Assembly (NCBI GenBank): GCA_934454845.1
Contig: CAKSGV010000018.1
Location: 1 to 49,867 of the forward strand
Origin: an uncultured Eubacteriales bacterium
GTDB taxonomy: Bacteria; Bacillota; Clostridia; Oscillospirales; Acutalibacteraceae
Length of the DNA: 49,867 nucleotides
Direction: 5' to 3'
In this document: positions 1 to 8,174 of the stretch, in pieces
Layout: the number at the start of each line of letters is the position of its first letter
Position numbering within the stretch: position 1 is the first letter of the stretch
The notes under the pieces: generated by a model
What the model was told of the DNA's origin: nothing
What the model saw: the letters and a program-made list of their open reading frames with translations, nothing else
Databases searched by the model: none
Position numbers and translations under genes: made by a program

Positions 1-73
1 GCCCCTTTAGGGGTTTAGTCTGTAAAATGCCCTTCTAGGGCTTACTCAAGCCTCCGGCTTAGCCGGAGGTTTT
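1..73. terminator. Block of three short perfect hairpins downstream of sigG
   Basis: Three small palindromes stand in a row: CCCC-TTTA-GGGG at 2-13, GCCCT-TCT-AGGGC at 29-41, and CCTCCGGCT-T-AGCCGGAGG at 51-69, the last followed on the plus strand by TTTT. The last fits a plus-strand intrinsic terminator for a gene lying outside the window. Read on the minus strand the block is the 3' untranslated part of sigG, where the middle hairpin is followed by ATTTT. It probably separates sigG from a convergent neighbour. The tandem arrangement could also be an intergenic repeat. Confidence 0.55.
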
Positions 74-75
74 GA

Positions 76-846
76 CTAATCTTTGCTTTTTATTTTCTTG
101 ATAGCTCCTTTTTCCAGCCTTGAAACCTGCGCCTGTGAAATTCCTATTTCTTCGGATACCTCCATTTGTGTTTTGCCCTGCATAAATCTTAGCGTTAAAA
201 TGGATTTTTCCCTGTCGCTGAGCTTTTTTATCGAGTCCTTTAAAACCAGCTCGTCTATCCAGCTGTCCGCGCCGCCGCTGTCGCCTATTTGATCGAGGAC
301 ATATATCGTGTCGCCACCGTCATTATAAACAGGATCGTAAAGCGACACGGGATCGACAATACTTTCAAGCGCTATAACAACATCTTCTCTCGGTACATCT
401 ATCTCGTTAGCTATTTCGGTGACTGTCGGTTCTCTTAAAAGCTTTGCTAAAAGTCTTTCTTTTGCCTGCATTGCCTTATAGGCGGTATCTTTTATTGATC
501 TGCTCACTCTTACAGCGTTATTATCCCTTAAATATCTTCTTATTTCTCCTATTATCATCGGCACGGCATAGGTGGAAAAGCGAACATTTTGGCTTATATC
601 AAAATTATCTATAGATTTCATCAGTCCTATACAGCCTATCTGAAAAAGATCATCGGGCGGCTCGCCTCTGCCGGTGAATTTCTGGACTACGCTTAAAACA
701 AGTCTTAAATTACCCTTGACAAGATCTTCCCGTGCCTTTTTATCGCCCTGCTTTACTTTTTTTAAAAGCGCTTCTTTTTCCTTTTCCTTTAAAAGCGGAA
801 GACTTGCCGTGTCAACTCCGCAAATACAGACCTTATTGTTATACAT
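76..846 (-). CDS. sigG: RNA polymerase forespore sigma factor SigG
   Basis: Sporulation sigma factor that directs late forespore transcription after engulfment. The 256-residue product opens with the family-typical KVCICGVDT stretch (5-13). It has region 2 (NLRLVLSVVQ at 46-55, DLFQIGCIGLMKSIDNFD at 66-83, FSTYAVPMIIGEIRRYLRDN at 90-109) and a region 4 helix-turn-helix (QMEVSEEIGISQAQVSRLEK at 227-246). Length matches Bacillus SigG (about 260). ATG at 846-844 is preceded by CGAGGAG (855-861), 8 bases away. In Bacillus sigG follows spoIIGA-sigE; here the upstream neighbour is the divergent ispE, so sigG stands apart from sigE. SigF is the nearest alternative, but the N-terminus and the 66-109 block favour SigG. 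Confidence 0.95.
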   Translation of the reverse strand: MYNNKVCICGVDTASLPLLKEKEKEALLKKVKQGDKKAREDLVKGNLRLVLSVVQKFTGRGEPPDDLFQIGCIGLMKSIDNFDISQNVRFSTYAVPMIIGEIRRYLRDNNAVRVSRSIKDTAYKAMQAKERLLAKLLREPTVTEIANEIDVPREDVVIALESIVDPVSLYDPVYNDGGDTIYVLDQIGDSGGADSWIDELVLKDSIKKLSDREKSILTLRFMQGKTQMEVSEEIGISQAQVSRLEKGAIKKIKSKD

Positions 847-928
847 CTTTTCGACTCCTCGCTTTTAGTTTTTATTATTATTGCCTGAAATTTAAAATCT
901 AAAACCGAAAAGGAATAGAAGTTTTGAC

Positions 929-957
929 TTGACAATAAATTATTTAAATTTTAAAAT
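929..957 (+). promoter_or_regulatory. Sigma-A type promoter of ispE
   Basis: TTGACA (929-934), a 17-base spacer, then TAAAAT (952-957); a second -10-like TATAAT overlaps at 957-962. Transcription would start near 964, leaving a leader of only about 15 bases that carries AGAGAGG (965-971) before the ispE ATG at 979. Confidence 0.75.
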
Positions 958-978
958 ATAATAAAGAGAGGCTGTTAT

Positions 979-1809
979 ATGAAAATTCTTGCTAACGCTA
1001 AAATAAATTTAACGCTTGATATTCTTTATAAAAGGGAAGACGGCTATCATCAGATAGATTCGGTAATGCAGTCTATAGGTCTTTATGATGAAGTATCGGT
1101 CAAAAAATCAGATGAATTAACCGTGATAAGCGATGATCCTGCTATTTGCGGCGAAAAAAATTCTGGATATATTGCCGCAAGGAATTTTTTAAAGTTTACA
1201 AAAATAAATTCAGGCGCAGAAATAAATATAAAGAAAAATATCCCCGTGAGAGCAGGGCTCGGAGGGCCGAGCGCAGACGCTGCGGCTGTGATTTGCGCGC
1301 TCGATAAGATATATAAAACCGAGCTTGATTATGAGTCTTTGGTAAAGATAGCTAAGTCTGTAGGAGCGGATGTTCCGTTTTGCCTTTTTGGAGGTACGGC
1401 GAGAGTGGGCGGAATAGGCGAAAAACTGGAGCCTATGCCGATATTTTCGGATTATTATGCCGTGTTATTTAAAAACGGTGAAAAATCCTCTACTAAGGAA
1501 ATGTATGATAAAGCTGACTTAAAAGTAAAAAAATATAATTTTACTAAAGATTTTATTTCCGATCTGATGCAGGGTAAAACTCCTAAAAGCTTTGCAAACG
1601 ACTTTATATTTGGTGATGAGCATTTTCTTGCTTTTTCGCGGCTCAAGGAGGCAGGAGCCGAAATAGTCAATCTAAGCGGCAGCGGTCCGTTTGTATACGG
1701 AGTTTTTAATAGTTATGATAAAGCTGAAAAGGCAAAAGCATTTTTAAGCGAGAGAACAAAAGATGTTTATTTAGCGCCCTTTGCAGAGCAAGGTCTTATT
1801 TTTGAATAA
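979..1809 (+). CDS. ispE: 4-diphosphocytidyl-2-C-methyl-D-erythritol kinase
   Basis: GHMP-family kinase that phosphorylates CDP-methylerythritol in the non-mevalonate isoprenoid pathway, supplying undecaprenyl and other isoprenoid carriers. The 276-residue protein begins with the substrate-side motif ANAKINLTLD (5-14, with the conserved Lys8). It carries the glycine-rich ATP loop IPVRAGLGGPSADAA (88-102) and the catalytic Asp in VGADVPF (Asp131). The loop has Pro where most relatives have a third Gly (GGP for GGG), a variant that looks tolerated. ATG start follows AGAGAGG at 7 bases. It sits 38 bases ahead of spoIIR, so the two may be co-transcribed. Confidence 0.96.
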   Translation: MKILANAKINLTLDILYKREDGYHQIDSVMQSIGLYDEVSVKKSDELTVISDDPAICGEKNSGYIAARNFLKFTKINSGAEINIKKNIPVRAGLGGPSADAAAVICALDKIYKTELDYESLVKIAKSVGADVPFCLFGGTARVGGIGEKLEPMPIFSDYYAVLFKNGEKSSTKEMYDKADLKVKKYNFTKDFISDLMQGKTPKSFANDFIFGDEHFLAFSRLKEAGAEIVNLSGSGPFVYGVFNSYDKAEKAKAFLSERTKDVYLAPFAEQGLIFE

Positions 1810-1862
1810 AAAATTTTTTTCCGTCAATAATCTTCACATAAAAACAAGTGAGGCGGCAAATT

Positions 1863-2474
1863 ATGAAAAACATAAAAAGCAACAGAATACATTACGGAAT
1901 TTTAATAGGTCTTATAGCGGCGGTTTTTTTAAGCTTTACTAATTTTGACGCAAAGTGTGAAAATTTAAAGGAAAGCGTGCTAAGACTTCACATTCTTGCT
2001 AATTCCGATTCTTCCGAGGATCAGGAATTAAAGCTTATGGTGCGCGACGCGGTTTTAAAAGAATGCTCAGAAGAGCTTTCGGCTTGCGATGATCTTGATG
2101 AGGCAATTATAACCGCGAAAGCAGATACAAAAAAAATCAAAAAAACAGCGGATAAAGTAATAAAGGATAACGGCTTTGATTATTCTTCTTGCGTATATAT
2201 AGGAAAAAGCTTTTTTGAAACCAGGGAATATGATAATTTCACACTTCCTGCAGGGACTTATAATTCACTTATTGTAAAGCTCGGAAAAGCAAAAGGGCAT
2301 AATTGGTGGTGCGTGGTTTTTCCGTCGGTATGTCTGCCTGCAGCGTCAGGAGCGAAACTCTCGGACAGCGCCGATAAGTCCGCCGCAGAAATGGCGGAAA
2401 ATCCTCAAAAATATGTTATGAAGTTTAAAACAGTCGAATGGTACGAAACAATAAGAAAAAAATTTTTCAAATGA
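1863..2474 (+). CDS. spoIIR: Stage II sporulation protein R
   Basis: Forespore-made signalling protein that activates SpoIIGA across the septum so that pro-SigE is cleaved in the mother cell. The 203-residue product has an N-terminal membrane anchor or signal segment (11-25), the family block SVLRLHILANSDS (38-50) followed by DQELKLMVRDAVL (53-65), and the C-terminal WWCVVFPSVC (148-157). A GTG at 1848 would add five residues, but it lies inside the ribosome site GTGAGGCGG (1848-1856), so ATG 1863 is preferred. No clear sigma-F promoter was found in the 38 bases after ispE. Readthrough from ispE or a promoter within ispE is possible. Confidence 0.93.
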   Translation: MKNIKSNRIHYGILIGLIAAVFLSFTNFDAKCENLKESVLRLHILANSDSSEDQELKLMVRDAVLKECSEELSACDDLDEAIITAKADTKKIKKTADKVIKDNGFDYSSCVYIGKSFFETREYDNFTLPAGTYNSLIVKLGKAKGHNWWCVVFPSVCLPAASGAKLSDSADKSAAEMAENPQKYVMKFKTVEWYETIRKKFFK

Positions 2475-2486
2475 AGTAAATTTTTC

Positions 2487-2515
2487 TTGCAATTTATAAA
2501 GATATGTGATAAAAT
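2487..2515 (+). promoter_or_regulatory. Sigma-A type promoter of rpmE
   Basis: TTGCAA (2487-2492), a 17-base spacer, then TAAAAT (2510-2515). It lies just after spoIIR and 34 bases before the L31 start, giving the ribosomal protein gene its own transcription. Confidence 0.7.
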
Positions 2516-2548
2516 GTCAATGTTATCGAATTGAAAGGGGTGACCAGA

Positions 2549-2752
2549 ATGAAGGAAGGTATTCATCCGCAGTATGAAAAGGTAACTATTAAATGTGCCT
2601 GCGGTGCTGAATTTGAAACACGCTCAACTAAGAAAGACATTCGTTTGGATATTTGTTCTAAATGTCATCCGTTTTTTACAGGTAAGCAGAAGTTGGTAGA
2701 TACTGGCGGTCGTGTTGACAGATTTAAAAAGCGCTTTAACATTGAAAAATAA
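2549..2752 (+). CDS. rpmE: 50S ribosomal protein L31, zinc-binding type
   Basis: Large-subunit ribosomal protein that bridges 50S and 30S subunits. The 67-residue protein has four cysteines (16, 18, 36, 39; KCACG and CSKCHPFF), marking the zinc-binding form rather than the zinc-free RpmE2 form, and ends with the conserved GGRVDRFKKRF. An in-frame TTG at 2531 lies upstream of the ribosome site AAAGGGGTG, so ATG 2549 is the start. It is a single-gene unit with its own promoter (2487-2515) and a strong terminator (2763-2796). Confidence 0.97.
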   Translation: MKEGIHPQYEKVTIKCACGAEFETRSTKKDIRLDICSKCHPFFTGKQKLVDTGGRVDRFKKRFNIEK

Positions 2753-2762
2753 TTGCCTGATC

Positions 2763-2796
2763 TTGCAGCTGCCAATTATGGCGGCTGCAATTTTTT
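2763..2796 (+). terminator. Intrinsic terminator after rpmE
   Basis: TTGCAGCTGCC (2763-2773) and GGCGGCTGCAA (2780-2790) form an 11-bp stem with one G-T pair around the loop AATTAT, followed by TTTTTT. It ends 18 bases before the next start codon. Confidence 0.9.
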
Positions 2797-2814
2797 GGCT
2801 TTAAAGGAGTTTGT

Positions 2815-3432
2815 ATGGATAAGTTTCTATCGCTTAAAAAACCTGCTTTCGGGGAATACAGTGAGAAAAGATCGCGGTTTCTTGCAAGAATTTTTCCCTG
2901 TGCCGATGAAGAAGAGGCTCAAAGGCAAATCGGCGAAATAAGATCCGATTTTTTTGACGCCAAGCACATTGTATTCGCTTATTCGCTCGTTTCGGGGGAA
3001 TTCAAATATTCTGATGACGGCGAGCCCTATTCCACCGCCGGTAAACCTATTTTTGATATATTAGAAGGTAAAAATTTAAAAAATATAAATGCGATAGTTG
3101 TAAGATACTTCGGAGGAGTGCTGTTAGGTCCGGGAGGACTTATGAGAGCGTACGGTCAAGCGGTTAAAAATGCGCTTGAAAATGCGGAGCTTAAGGAATT
3201 TAAAAAAATGGCTGTTTATAACCTTGAATGCGGATATCCGAAGTTTAGCGAGGTTAAAAAGCTGATTTCCGATAATGATGGAAAAATAATCAATTCCGAA
3301 TATTCGCAGGTTATAAATACAGAATTTTATTTGCCCGATTTTAAATCTTTAATATTCGAAGAGATGCTTAAAGAAAAATTTAACTCAAAAATTTCAGCAC
3401 AAAAACAATGCGAAAAATATTTTTCCGAATAA
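2815..3432 (+). CDS. YigZ/IMPACT (UPF0029) family protein
   Basis: Conserved protein with an N-terminal UPF0029/IMPACT domain and a C-terminal ferredoxin-like domain. The family is linked to translation or stress control (yeast IMPACT binds Gcn1), but the bacterial role is unsettled. The 205-residue protein shows the signature pieces DDGEPYSTAGKPI (67-79) and RYFGGVLLGPGGLMRAYG (97-114). ATG 2815 has AAAGGAG a few bases upstream. An overlapping reading frame starting at 2753 runs through the rpmE terminator and was not used. It follows that terminator, so it needs its own promoter, which could not be picked out, or readthrough. Confidence 0.88.
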   Translation: MDKFLSLKKPAFGEYSEKRSRFLARIFPCADEEEAQRQIGEIRSDFFDAKHIVFAYSLVSGEFKYSDDGEPYSTAGKPIFDILEGKNLKNINAIVVRYFGGVLLGPGGLMRAYGQAVKNALENAELKEFKKMAVYNLECGYPKFSEVKKLISDNDGKIINSEYSQVINTEFYLPDFKSLIFEEMLKEKFNSKISAQKQCEKYFSE

Positions 3433-3534
3433 AAAAGAGGAAAAAAGGATTTTTTGTCTAATAATATAAATAGAACATAAAAGTAGGTGGGATAAACGGA
3501 AAATATAAGAATTAGGAGCGAAAAAACAGAGCAT

Positions 3535-4497
3535 TTGATATTGTGTGATAATGCCGCGTTCAGCGATCAGTCTTTAGGGCGGAAAAAAAGCGAAACAAAA
3601 TGTGATATCAGAACGGAATATCAAAGGGACAGGGATAGAATTATCCATTGTAAAGCTTTCAGAAGACTTAAGCATAAAACGCAGGTTTTTTTATCTCCCG
3701 AATCCGATCATTACAGAACAAGACTTACCCACACCTTGGAAGTGGCACAGATAGCGCGGACTATTGCCAGAGCTTTAAGATTAAACGAGGACTTGACAGA
3801 GGCCATAGCTTTAGGCCACGATCTTGGGCATACGCCGTTCGGCCATGCCGGCGAGCGAGCGCTAAACGAGCTTTTTGCTCCGGGATTTACTCACTATGAG
3901 CAAAGCGTGAGAGTTTGTGAAAAGCTAGAGAAAAACGGTGCAGGTCTTAATCTTACCTATGAAGTGTTAGACGGAATATTAAATCACACCAAAGGCGAAT
4001 GGGCAAAAACGGCCGAGGGTAAAATAGTTCGGTTTGCCGACCGCATTGCTTACATAAATCACGATATTGACGACGCGATACGAGCGGGAGTTCTTTTAAA
4101 AGAAGAAATTCCTAAAGAAATTTCAGAAAATTTAGGAGATACCAAAAGTAAAAGAATAACCACGCTTGTAAATTCGGTTATAAGTTCAAGCAAAAATAAG
4201 GATATTTTATTCGATCCTGAAACGGAAAAGTATTTTGAGCTTCTTCATGCTTTCTTATTCGAGGCTGTTTATTTCAATAAAAAGGCAAAAGCCGAAGAAG
4301 AAAAAGTGGGAGCGCTTATTGAAACATTATATAAATATTTCACTTCCGATTCCTCAAGATTTTCAGAAGAATACAGGCTTATATGTGAGGAAGAAGGAAA
4401 AGAGCGCGCAGCTGTGGATTATATAGCGGGAATGACAGACCATTTTGCTGTTACAAAATACTCTGATATCTGTATCCCAAAATCCTGGAGCGTGTAA
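3535..4497 (+). CDS. Deoxyguanosinetriphosphate triphosphohydrolase-like protein (HD domain)
   Basis: HD-superfamily phosphohydrolase of the dGTPase-like group, which removes tripolyphosphate from dNTPs and affects nucleotide pools. From the TTG at 3535 the protein has 320 residues, with RDRDRIIHCKAFRRLKHKTQ (31-50), the metal ligands His66 (TRLTHTLE), His95-Asp96 (GHDLGHTPFGH) and an Asp in RFADRIAYINHD. The reading frame continues 13 codons upstream to 3496 (TENIRIRSEKTEH), and that segment looks like the conserved N-terminus of the family, yet it holds no ATG, GTG or TTG. ACG at 3496 sits at the expected start, behind AGGTGGG (3485-3491), so the real gene is probably 3496-4497. It precedes dnaG by 28 bases, likely one operon. 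Confidence 0.9.
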   Translation: MILCDNAAFSDQSLGRKKSETKCDIRTEYQRDRDRIIHCKAFRRLKHKTQVFLSPESDHYRTRLTHTLEVAQIARTIARALRLNEDLTEAIALGHDLGHTPFGHAGERALNELFAPGFTHYEQSVRVCEKLEKNGAGLNLTYEVLDGILNHTKGEWAKTAEGKIVRFADRIAYINHDIDDAIRAGVLLKEEIPKEISENLGDTKSKRITTLVNSVISSSKNKDILFDPETEKYFELLHAFLFEAVYFNKKAKAEEEKVGALIETLYKYFTSDSSRFSEEYRLICEEEGKERAAVDYIAGMTDHFAVTKYSDICIPKSWSV

Positions 4498-4525
4498 AAT
4501 TTAAAAAAAGGAGGGCAGAGATTTA

Positions 4526-6298
4526 GTGGCTGTTAATGAAGATATAATAAATGAAATAAAGTATAAAAACCCCATAGAATCGGTCGTATCTGAATATGTT
4601 AATTTAAAGCACCGTGGGAAAACGCTTGTGGGTCTTTGCCCGTTCCATAATGAAAAAACTCCGTCGTTTACAGTCTATCCGCAAAACGGCTCGTTCTACT
4701 GCTTCGGCTGCGGAGCCGGAGGCGATGTTATAAGCTTTGTGCGGCTTATGGACAAACTTGATTATATCGATGCCGTGAAATCACTTGCCGAAAAAAGCGG
4801 AATAACTCTTGCAGACGATGAATATTCCGATTCTATGCAGAGGCTTAAAAACACGATTTATGAGATAAACCGCGAAACGGCGATGTTTTATCACAATTAT
4901 CTTATGTCGCCGAGCGGAAAATGGGCGCTTGATTATTATTTATCAAGAGGGCTTAAAATGTCCACTATCAAACACTTTGGATTAGGTGCCGCTCCCGAAA
5001 ATTCCTGGGATTCACTTTTAAACTTTTTAAGATCAAAAGGATTTTCCGTTGCCGATATGCTAGCGGCAAATGTTATTTCCAAAGGAAAAAACGGCGGCTA
5101 TTATGACAGATTTCGCCATAGAACGGTTTTTCCGATTATAAATATTCGCTCAAAAGTTATAGGCTTCAGCTCCCGTGCAATGCCGGGAGATGAAAAGGCT
5201 GGAGGAAAGTATGTCAATACTTCCGACACACCTGTCTATAAAAAAAGCGAAAACCTTTTCGGAATGAATTTTGCAAAAAATTATTGCTCGGACAGTATAA
5301 TTCTTGTCGAGGGTAATATGGATGTTATAAGTGTTCACCAAGCAGGGCTGCAAAACGCAGTCGCGGCTTTAGGCACTGCTTTTACTTCCGAACAGGCTAG
5401 GCTTATGTCAAGATATACAAAGGAAGTTATCCTCACTATGGATGCCGACGCGGCAGGGCAAAAGGCTGTAAAAAAAGCCGCGGAAATACTTAAAAACACC
5501 GGGCTGGAAATAAAAGTCGCCGTTGTTCCAGACGGTAAGGACCCAGACGAATATATAAAGAAAAACGGGGCTGAAAAATTCAAAAAAGTCATAGAAAACG
5601 CGGTTCCGCTTATTGAATACGATCTTTTGGCAGCAGCGTCAGATATCGATCCTGAAGATGATTCGGGAAAGCTTAAATATCTTTCCGCTGCCGCTGATAT
5701 AATCGCTTCTACAGAGGATATTGTTGAAAGAGATCTTTATATCGGCAGGCTTTCGGAAAAATTCGGGGTAACGAGAACGGCTCTTGAAACAAAGGTAAGA
5801 GAGCTTAGAAAAAAGAAAGTAAATAATAACAGAAAAAAGACGATAAATGAAGTTATTCATCCTAAGTTTTCTTCCGATGATATAAATCCTCAGCGTAGGA
5901 CATCGCCTTACGGGACTAACGCCGAGGAAACGCTTATCGCAATTCTTCTTCAGCACCCCGATCTTGCGGAATATGCCGAAGAAAATATAAAACCCGAGGA
6001 ATTTATAACTTCCTTGAATAAAAAGATCTTCGAGCGGATATCACAGTTGAGCCGCGAGGGGAGAAACACGGATATTTCATATTTTTCGGATATCCTTTCT
6101 GTAAGAGAGTCGGGTTATTTAACAAGACTTTTAAACAGCGAAAAAGGTGAAAAAAATGCGCTTATCGTTCTTAAGGACAGCATAAAGGTTATAAAGGACG
6201 AAAAGCTCAGAATATCGGCTCTTAACTCAGCAGATCTCTCGCTTGATGACTGGGCACTGAAAATGAAAAAAATTATAGAAGATAAACAAAAGGGGTAA
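4526..6298 (+). CDS. dnaG: DNA primase
   Basis: Synthesises RNA primers on the lagging strand at the replication fork together with the replicative helicase. The 590-residue protein has the CHC2 zinc ribbon (Cys38, His41, Cys59, Cys62), the central catalytic core and a Toprim domain with Glu262 (ILVEGNMDV) and Asp306/Asp308 (TMDADAAGQ). A variable C-terminal helicase-binding domain follows after about residue 450. GTG 4526 is preceded by AAGGAGGG (4508-4515). It lies 28 bases after the dGTPase-like gene and 5 bases before rpoD, the classic macromolecular-synthesis arrangement. Confidence 0.98.
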   Translation: MAVNEDIINEIKYKNPIESVVSEYVNLKHRGKTLVGLCPFHNEKTPSFTVYPQNGSFYCFGCGAGGDVISFVRLMDKLDYIDAVKSLAEKSGITLADDEYSDSMQRLKNTIYEINRETAMFYHNYLMSPSGKWALDYYLSRGLKMSTIKHFGLGAAPENSWDSLLNFLRSKGFSVADMLAANVISKGKNGGYYDRFRHRTVFPIINIRSKVIGFSSRAMPGDEKAGGKYVNTSDTPVYKKSENLFGMNFAKNYCSDSIILVEGNMDVISVHQAGLQNAVAALGTAFTSEQARLMSRYTKEVILTMDADAAGQKAVKKAAEILKNTGLEIKVAVVPDGKDPDEYIKKNGAEKFKKVIENAVPLIEYDLLAAASDIDPEDDSGKLKYLSAAADIIASTEDIVERDLYIGRLSEKFGVTRTALETKVRELRKKKVNNNRKKTINEVIHPKFSSDDINPQRRTSPYGTNAEETLIAILLQHPDLAEYAEENIKPEEFITSLNKKIFERISQLSREGRNTDISYFSDILSVRESGYLTRLLNSEKGEKNALIVLKDSIKVIKDEKLRISALNSADLSLDDWALKMKKIIEDKQKG

Positions 6299-6303
6299 AC
6301 AAA

Positions 6304-7368
6304 ATGGAAAATCAGGAAAACAAAAACATTAAGGATACCGAAAACATCACAACCAATGAAGACGGTTTCAGCGACAAGGATGTTTCGATAGACGAAATTG
6401 AAAATGCGCCTGAAGAAGAAACCGAGCTTTATGCCGAGCCTCCTATTCTTGAAAGAGATTTCGATGAGGAGCCTACCGACGACGAATTAGAGCTTGAAGA
6501 GATGAATATTGAAAATATTGAAGATGACAGCTTTATTGACAATATTTCTCTCGACGATCCCGTAAAGGTTTATCTTCGCGAAATAGGAAGAGTTCCTCTT
6601 TTAAGCTATGAGGAAGAAATAGAACTTGCAGTTAAGATAAGCGAGGGCGACGAGTACGCTAAAAAGCGCCTTACAGAAGCAAACTTAAGACTTGTTGTAA
6701 GCATAGCTAAAAAATATGTGGGAAGGGGAATGTATTTCCTCGATCTTATTCAGGAGGGAAATGTCGGCCTTATTAAAGCGGTAGATAAATTCGATTATAC
6801 CAAAGGCTTTAAATTCTCCACTTATGCGACCTGGTGGATAAGGCAGGCTATAACCAGAGCTATTGCCGATCAGGCAAGGACTATAAGAATTCCCGTGCAT
6901 ATGGTTGAAACTATAAACAGGCTTAAAAAAGTCCAGAGCCAGCTTCTTCACGAGAACGGTTATGAGCCGAGCGAAGAACTCATCGCCGAAAAAATGGAGC
7001 TTCCCGTTGAAAGAGTAAGAGAAATTATGAGAGTGGCTCAGGAGCCTGTTTCAATGGAAACACCGATAGGCCCCGAAGAGGATTCAAGACTTATGGACTT
7101 TATCCGCGACGAGGAGGCTTTGGCTCCCGATGACGCCGCGCTTAAAACGATTACCAATGAAGATATCGACAGTGTACTTCACACTCTCACTCCGCGCGAG
7201 GAATCGGTTATCCGCTTGCGTTTCGGTCTGCAAGACGGCAGGTGCCACACCCTCGAAGAGGTTGGAACCGAATTTAATGTCACGAGAGAAAGAATAAGAC
7301 AGATAGAGGCTAAGGCTTTAAGAAAGCTTCGCCATCCTGTAAGAAGCAATAAATTCAAAGAGAAATAA
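6304..7368 (+). CDS. rpoD: Primary RNA polymerase sigma factor SigA (RpoD)
   Basis: Housekeeping sigma factor. The 354-residue product begins with an acidic region of about 80 residues, then region 1.2 (VKVYLREIGRVPLLS, 87-101), region 2 (YFLDLIQEGNVGLIKAVDKF at 144-163, FSTYATWWIRQAITRAI at 171-187), region 3 (PVHMVETINRLKK) and the region 4.2 helix-turn-helix (TLEEVGTEFNVTRERIRQIE) near the end. ATG 6304 lies 5 bases behind dnaG, so the two are translated from one message. The TTGACA/TATAAT-type promoters elsewhere in this window fit recognition by such a sigma factor. Confidence 0.98.
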   Translation: MENQENKNIKDTENITTNEDGFSDKDVSIDEIENAPEEETELYAEPPILERDFDEEPTDDELELEEMNIENIEDDSFIDNISLDDPVKVYLREIGRVPLLSYEEEIELAVKISEGDEYAKKRLTEANLRLVVSIAKKYVGRGMYFLDLIQEGNVGLIKAVDKFDYTKGFKFSTYATWWIRQAITRAIADQARTIRIPVHMVETINRLKKVQSQLLHENGYEPSEELIAEKMELPVERVREIMRVAQEPVSMETPIGPEEDSRLMDFIRDEEALAPDDAALKTITNEDIDSVLHTLTPREESVIRLRFGLQDGRCHTLEEVGTEFNVTRERIRQIEAKALRKLRHPVRSNKFKEK

Positions 7369-7380
7369 GGAATAAAAATA

Positions 7381-7635
7381 ATGAAATACACATATAAAAC
7401 TAAAGGAGTTTGTTCTCAGAAAATAGAACTTGAGATCGAAAACGATATTCTTAAATCCGTAACTTTTACAGGCGGCTGCAACGGAAATTTGCAGGGAATA
7501 GGAAGTCTTGTAAAGGATATGAAGATAGATAAAGTTATAAATAAGCTCAGCGGAATAAAATGCGGCTTTAAGAATTCATCGTGTCCCGATCAGTTGGCTG
7601 AAGCATTAAAGGAATATAAATCTACCGCGAGGTGA
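7381..7635 (+). CDS. TSCPD domain-containing small protein (TIGR03905 type)
   Basis: Short 84-residue protein matching the TSCPD family, a cysteine-containing domain also found at the C-terminus of some ribonucleotide reductases. The defining piece is SSCPDQLAEAL near residue 67, with further cysteines in GVCSQKIELE and TGGCNGNLQG, suggesting a metal or redox role. Molecular function is unknown. It lies 12 bases after rpoD with AAGGA upstream, and its stop overlaps the ribosome site of the next gene, so it appears to be a distal part of the dnaG-rpoD operon. Confidence 0.82.
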   Translation: MKYTYKTKGVCSQKIELEIENDILKSVTFTGGCNGNLQGIGSLVKDMKIDKVINKLSGIKCGFKNSSCPDQLAEALKEYKSTAR

Positions 7636-7640
7636 AAAAA

Positions 7641-8168
7641 GTGTGCCAGGATAGAGATGTCAAAATATTTGACGCGGGCAGTTCTTATAAAAAGACTGAA
7701 CAAAATTTCCCCGAGGTCAAGCTTTCAAAAGAAGATCTTTTGAAAGCAAAAACCGCAGGCGAAAGAGTAGCGAAAAGCTTTATAGAGGCTGTCAGCTCCA
7801 CATCCGATGATGAGGCAAACGATTTTGAATTGCTTCATCAAAGAAGACTTTTGCTGTCCTTTACAGCAAATATCGGTTTTGAAAGATTTATAAGCAACGA
7901 GGCATTAAGCGAAAGAGCGCATCGAAGCTTTCTTAATTCTTTAAAAGCAGAGCAAAAGGATATTTATGAAACTGCTGTAGACACGGGCGCATTCTCGTTT
8001 TATTATCTTGCTTACAGGCGGGCTAATGAAGTCGAGCGAAGAATGGGGCAGACCTTTGCAATGCTCTGCTCGCACGACGGCGACCCGATCTTCCAGGAAC
8101 TCGGAGAAGCGATCTACTGCTGGTTTTCTTCTGAAACGGAAAAAATAATAAAAGAAATATTTGAATAA
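7641..8168 (+). CDS. Protein of unknown function downstream of the TSCPD gene
   Basis: I do not recognise the family. The 175-residue soluble protein has no signal peptide or membrane segment and is predicted mostly helical, with charged blocks (DLLKAKTAGERVAKSFIEAV near the middle) and a C-terminal part with DTGAFSFYYLAYRR, MGQTFAMLCSHDGD and LGEAIYCWF. GTG 7641 is chosen because GAGGTG (7629-7634) lies 6 bases before it; a GTG at 7632 is inside that ribosome site. It overlaps the end of the TSCPD gene region and is probably co-transcribed with dnaG-rpoD. A terminator-like hairpin follows at 8175. Confidence 0.75.
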   Translation: MCQDRDVKIFDAGSSYKKTEQNFPEVKLSKEDLLKAKTAGERVAKSFIEAVSSTSDDEANDFELLHQRRLLLSFTANIGFERFISNEALSERAHRSFLNSLKAEQKDIYETAVDTGAFSFYYLAYRRANEVERRMGQTFAMLCSHDGDPIFQELGEAIYCWFSSETEKIIKEIFE

Positions 8169-8174
8169 TGTTAT

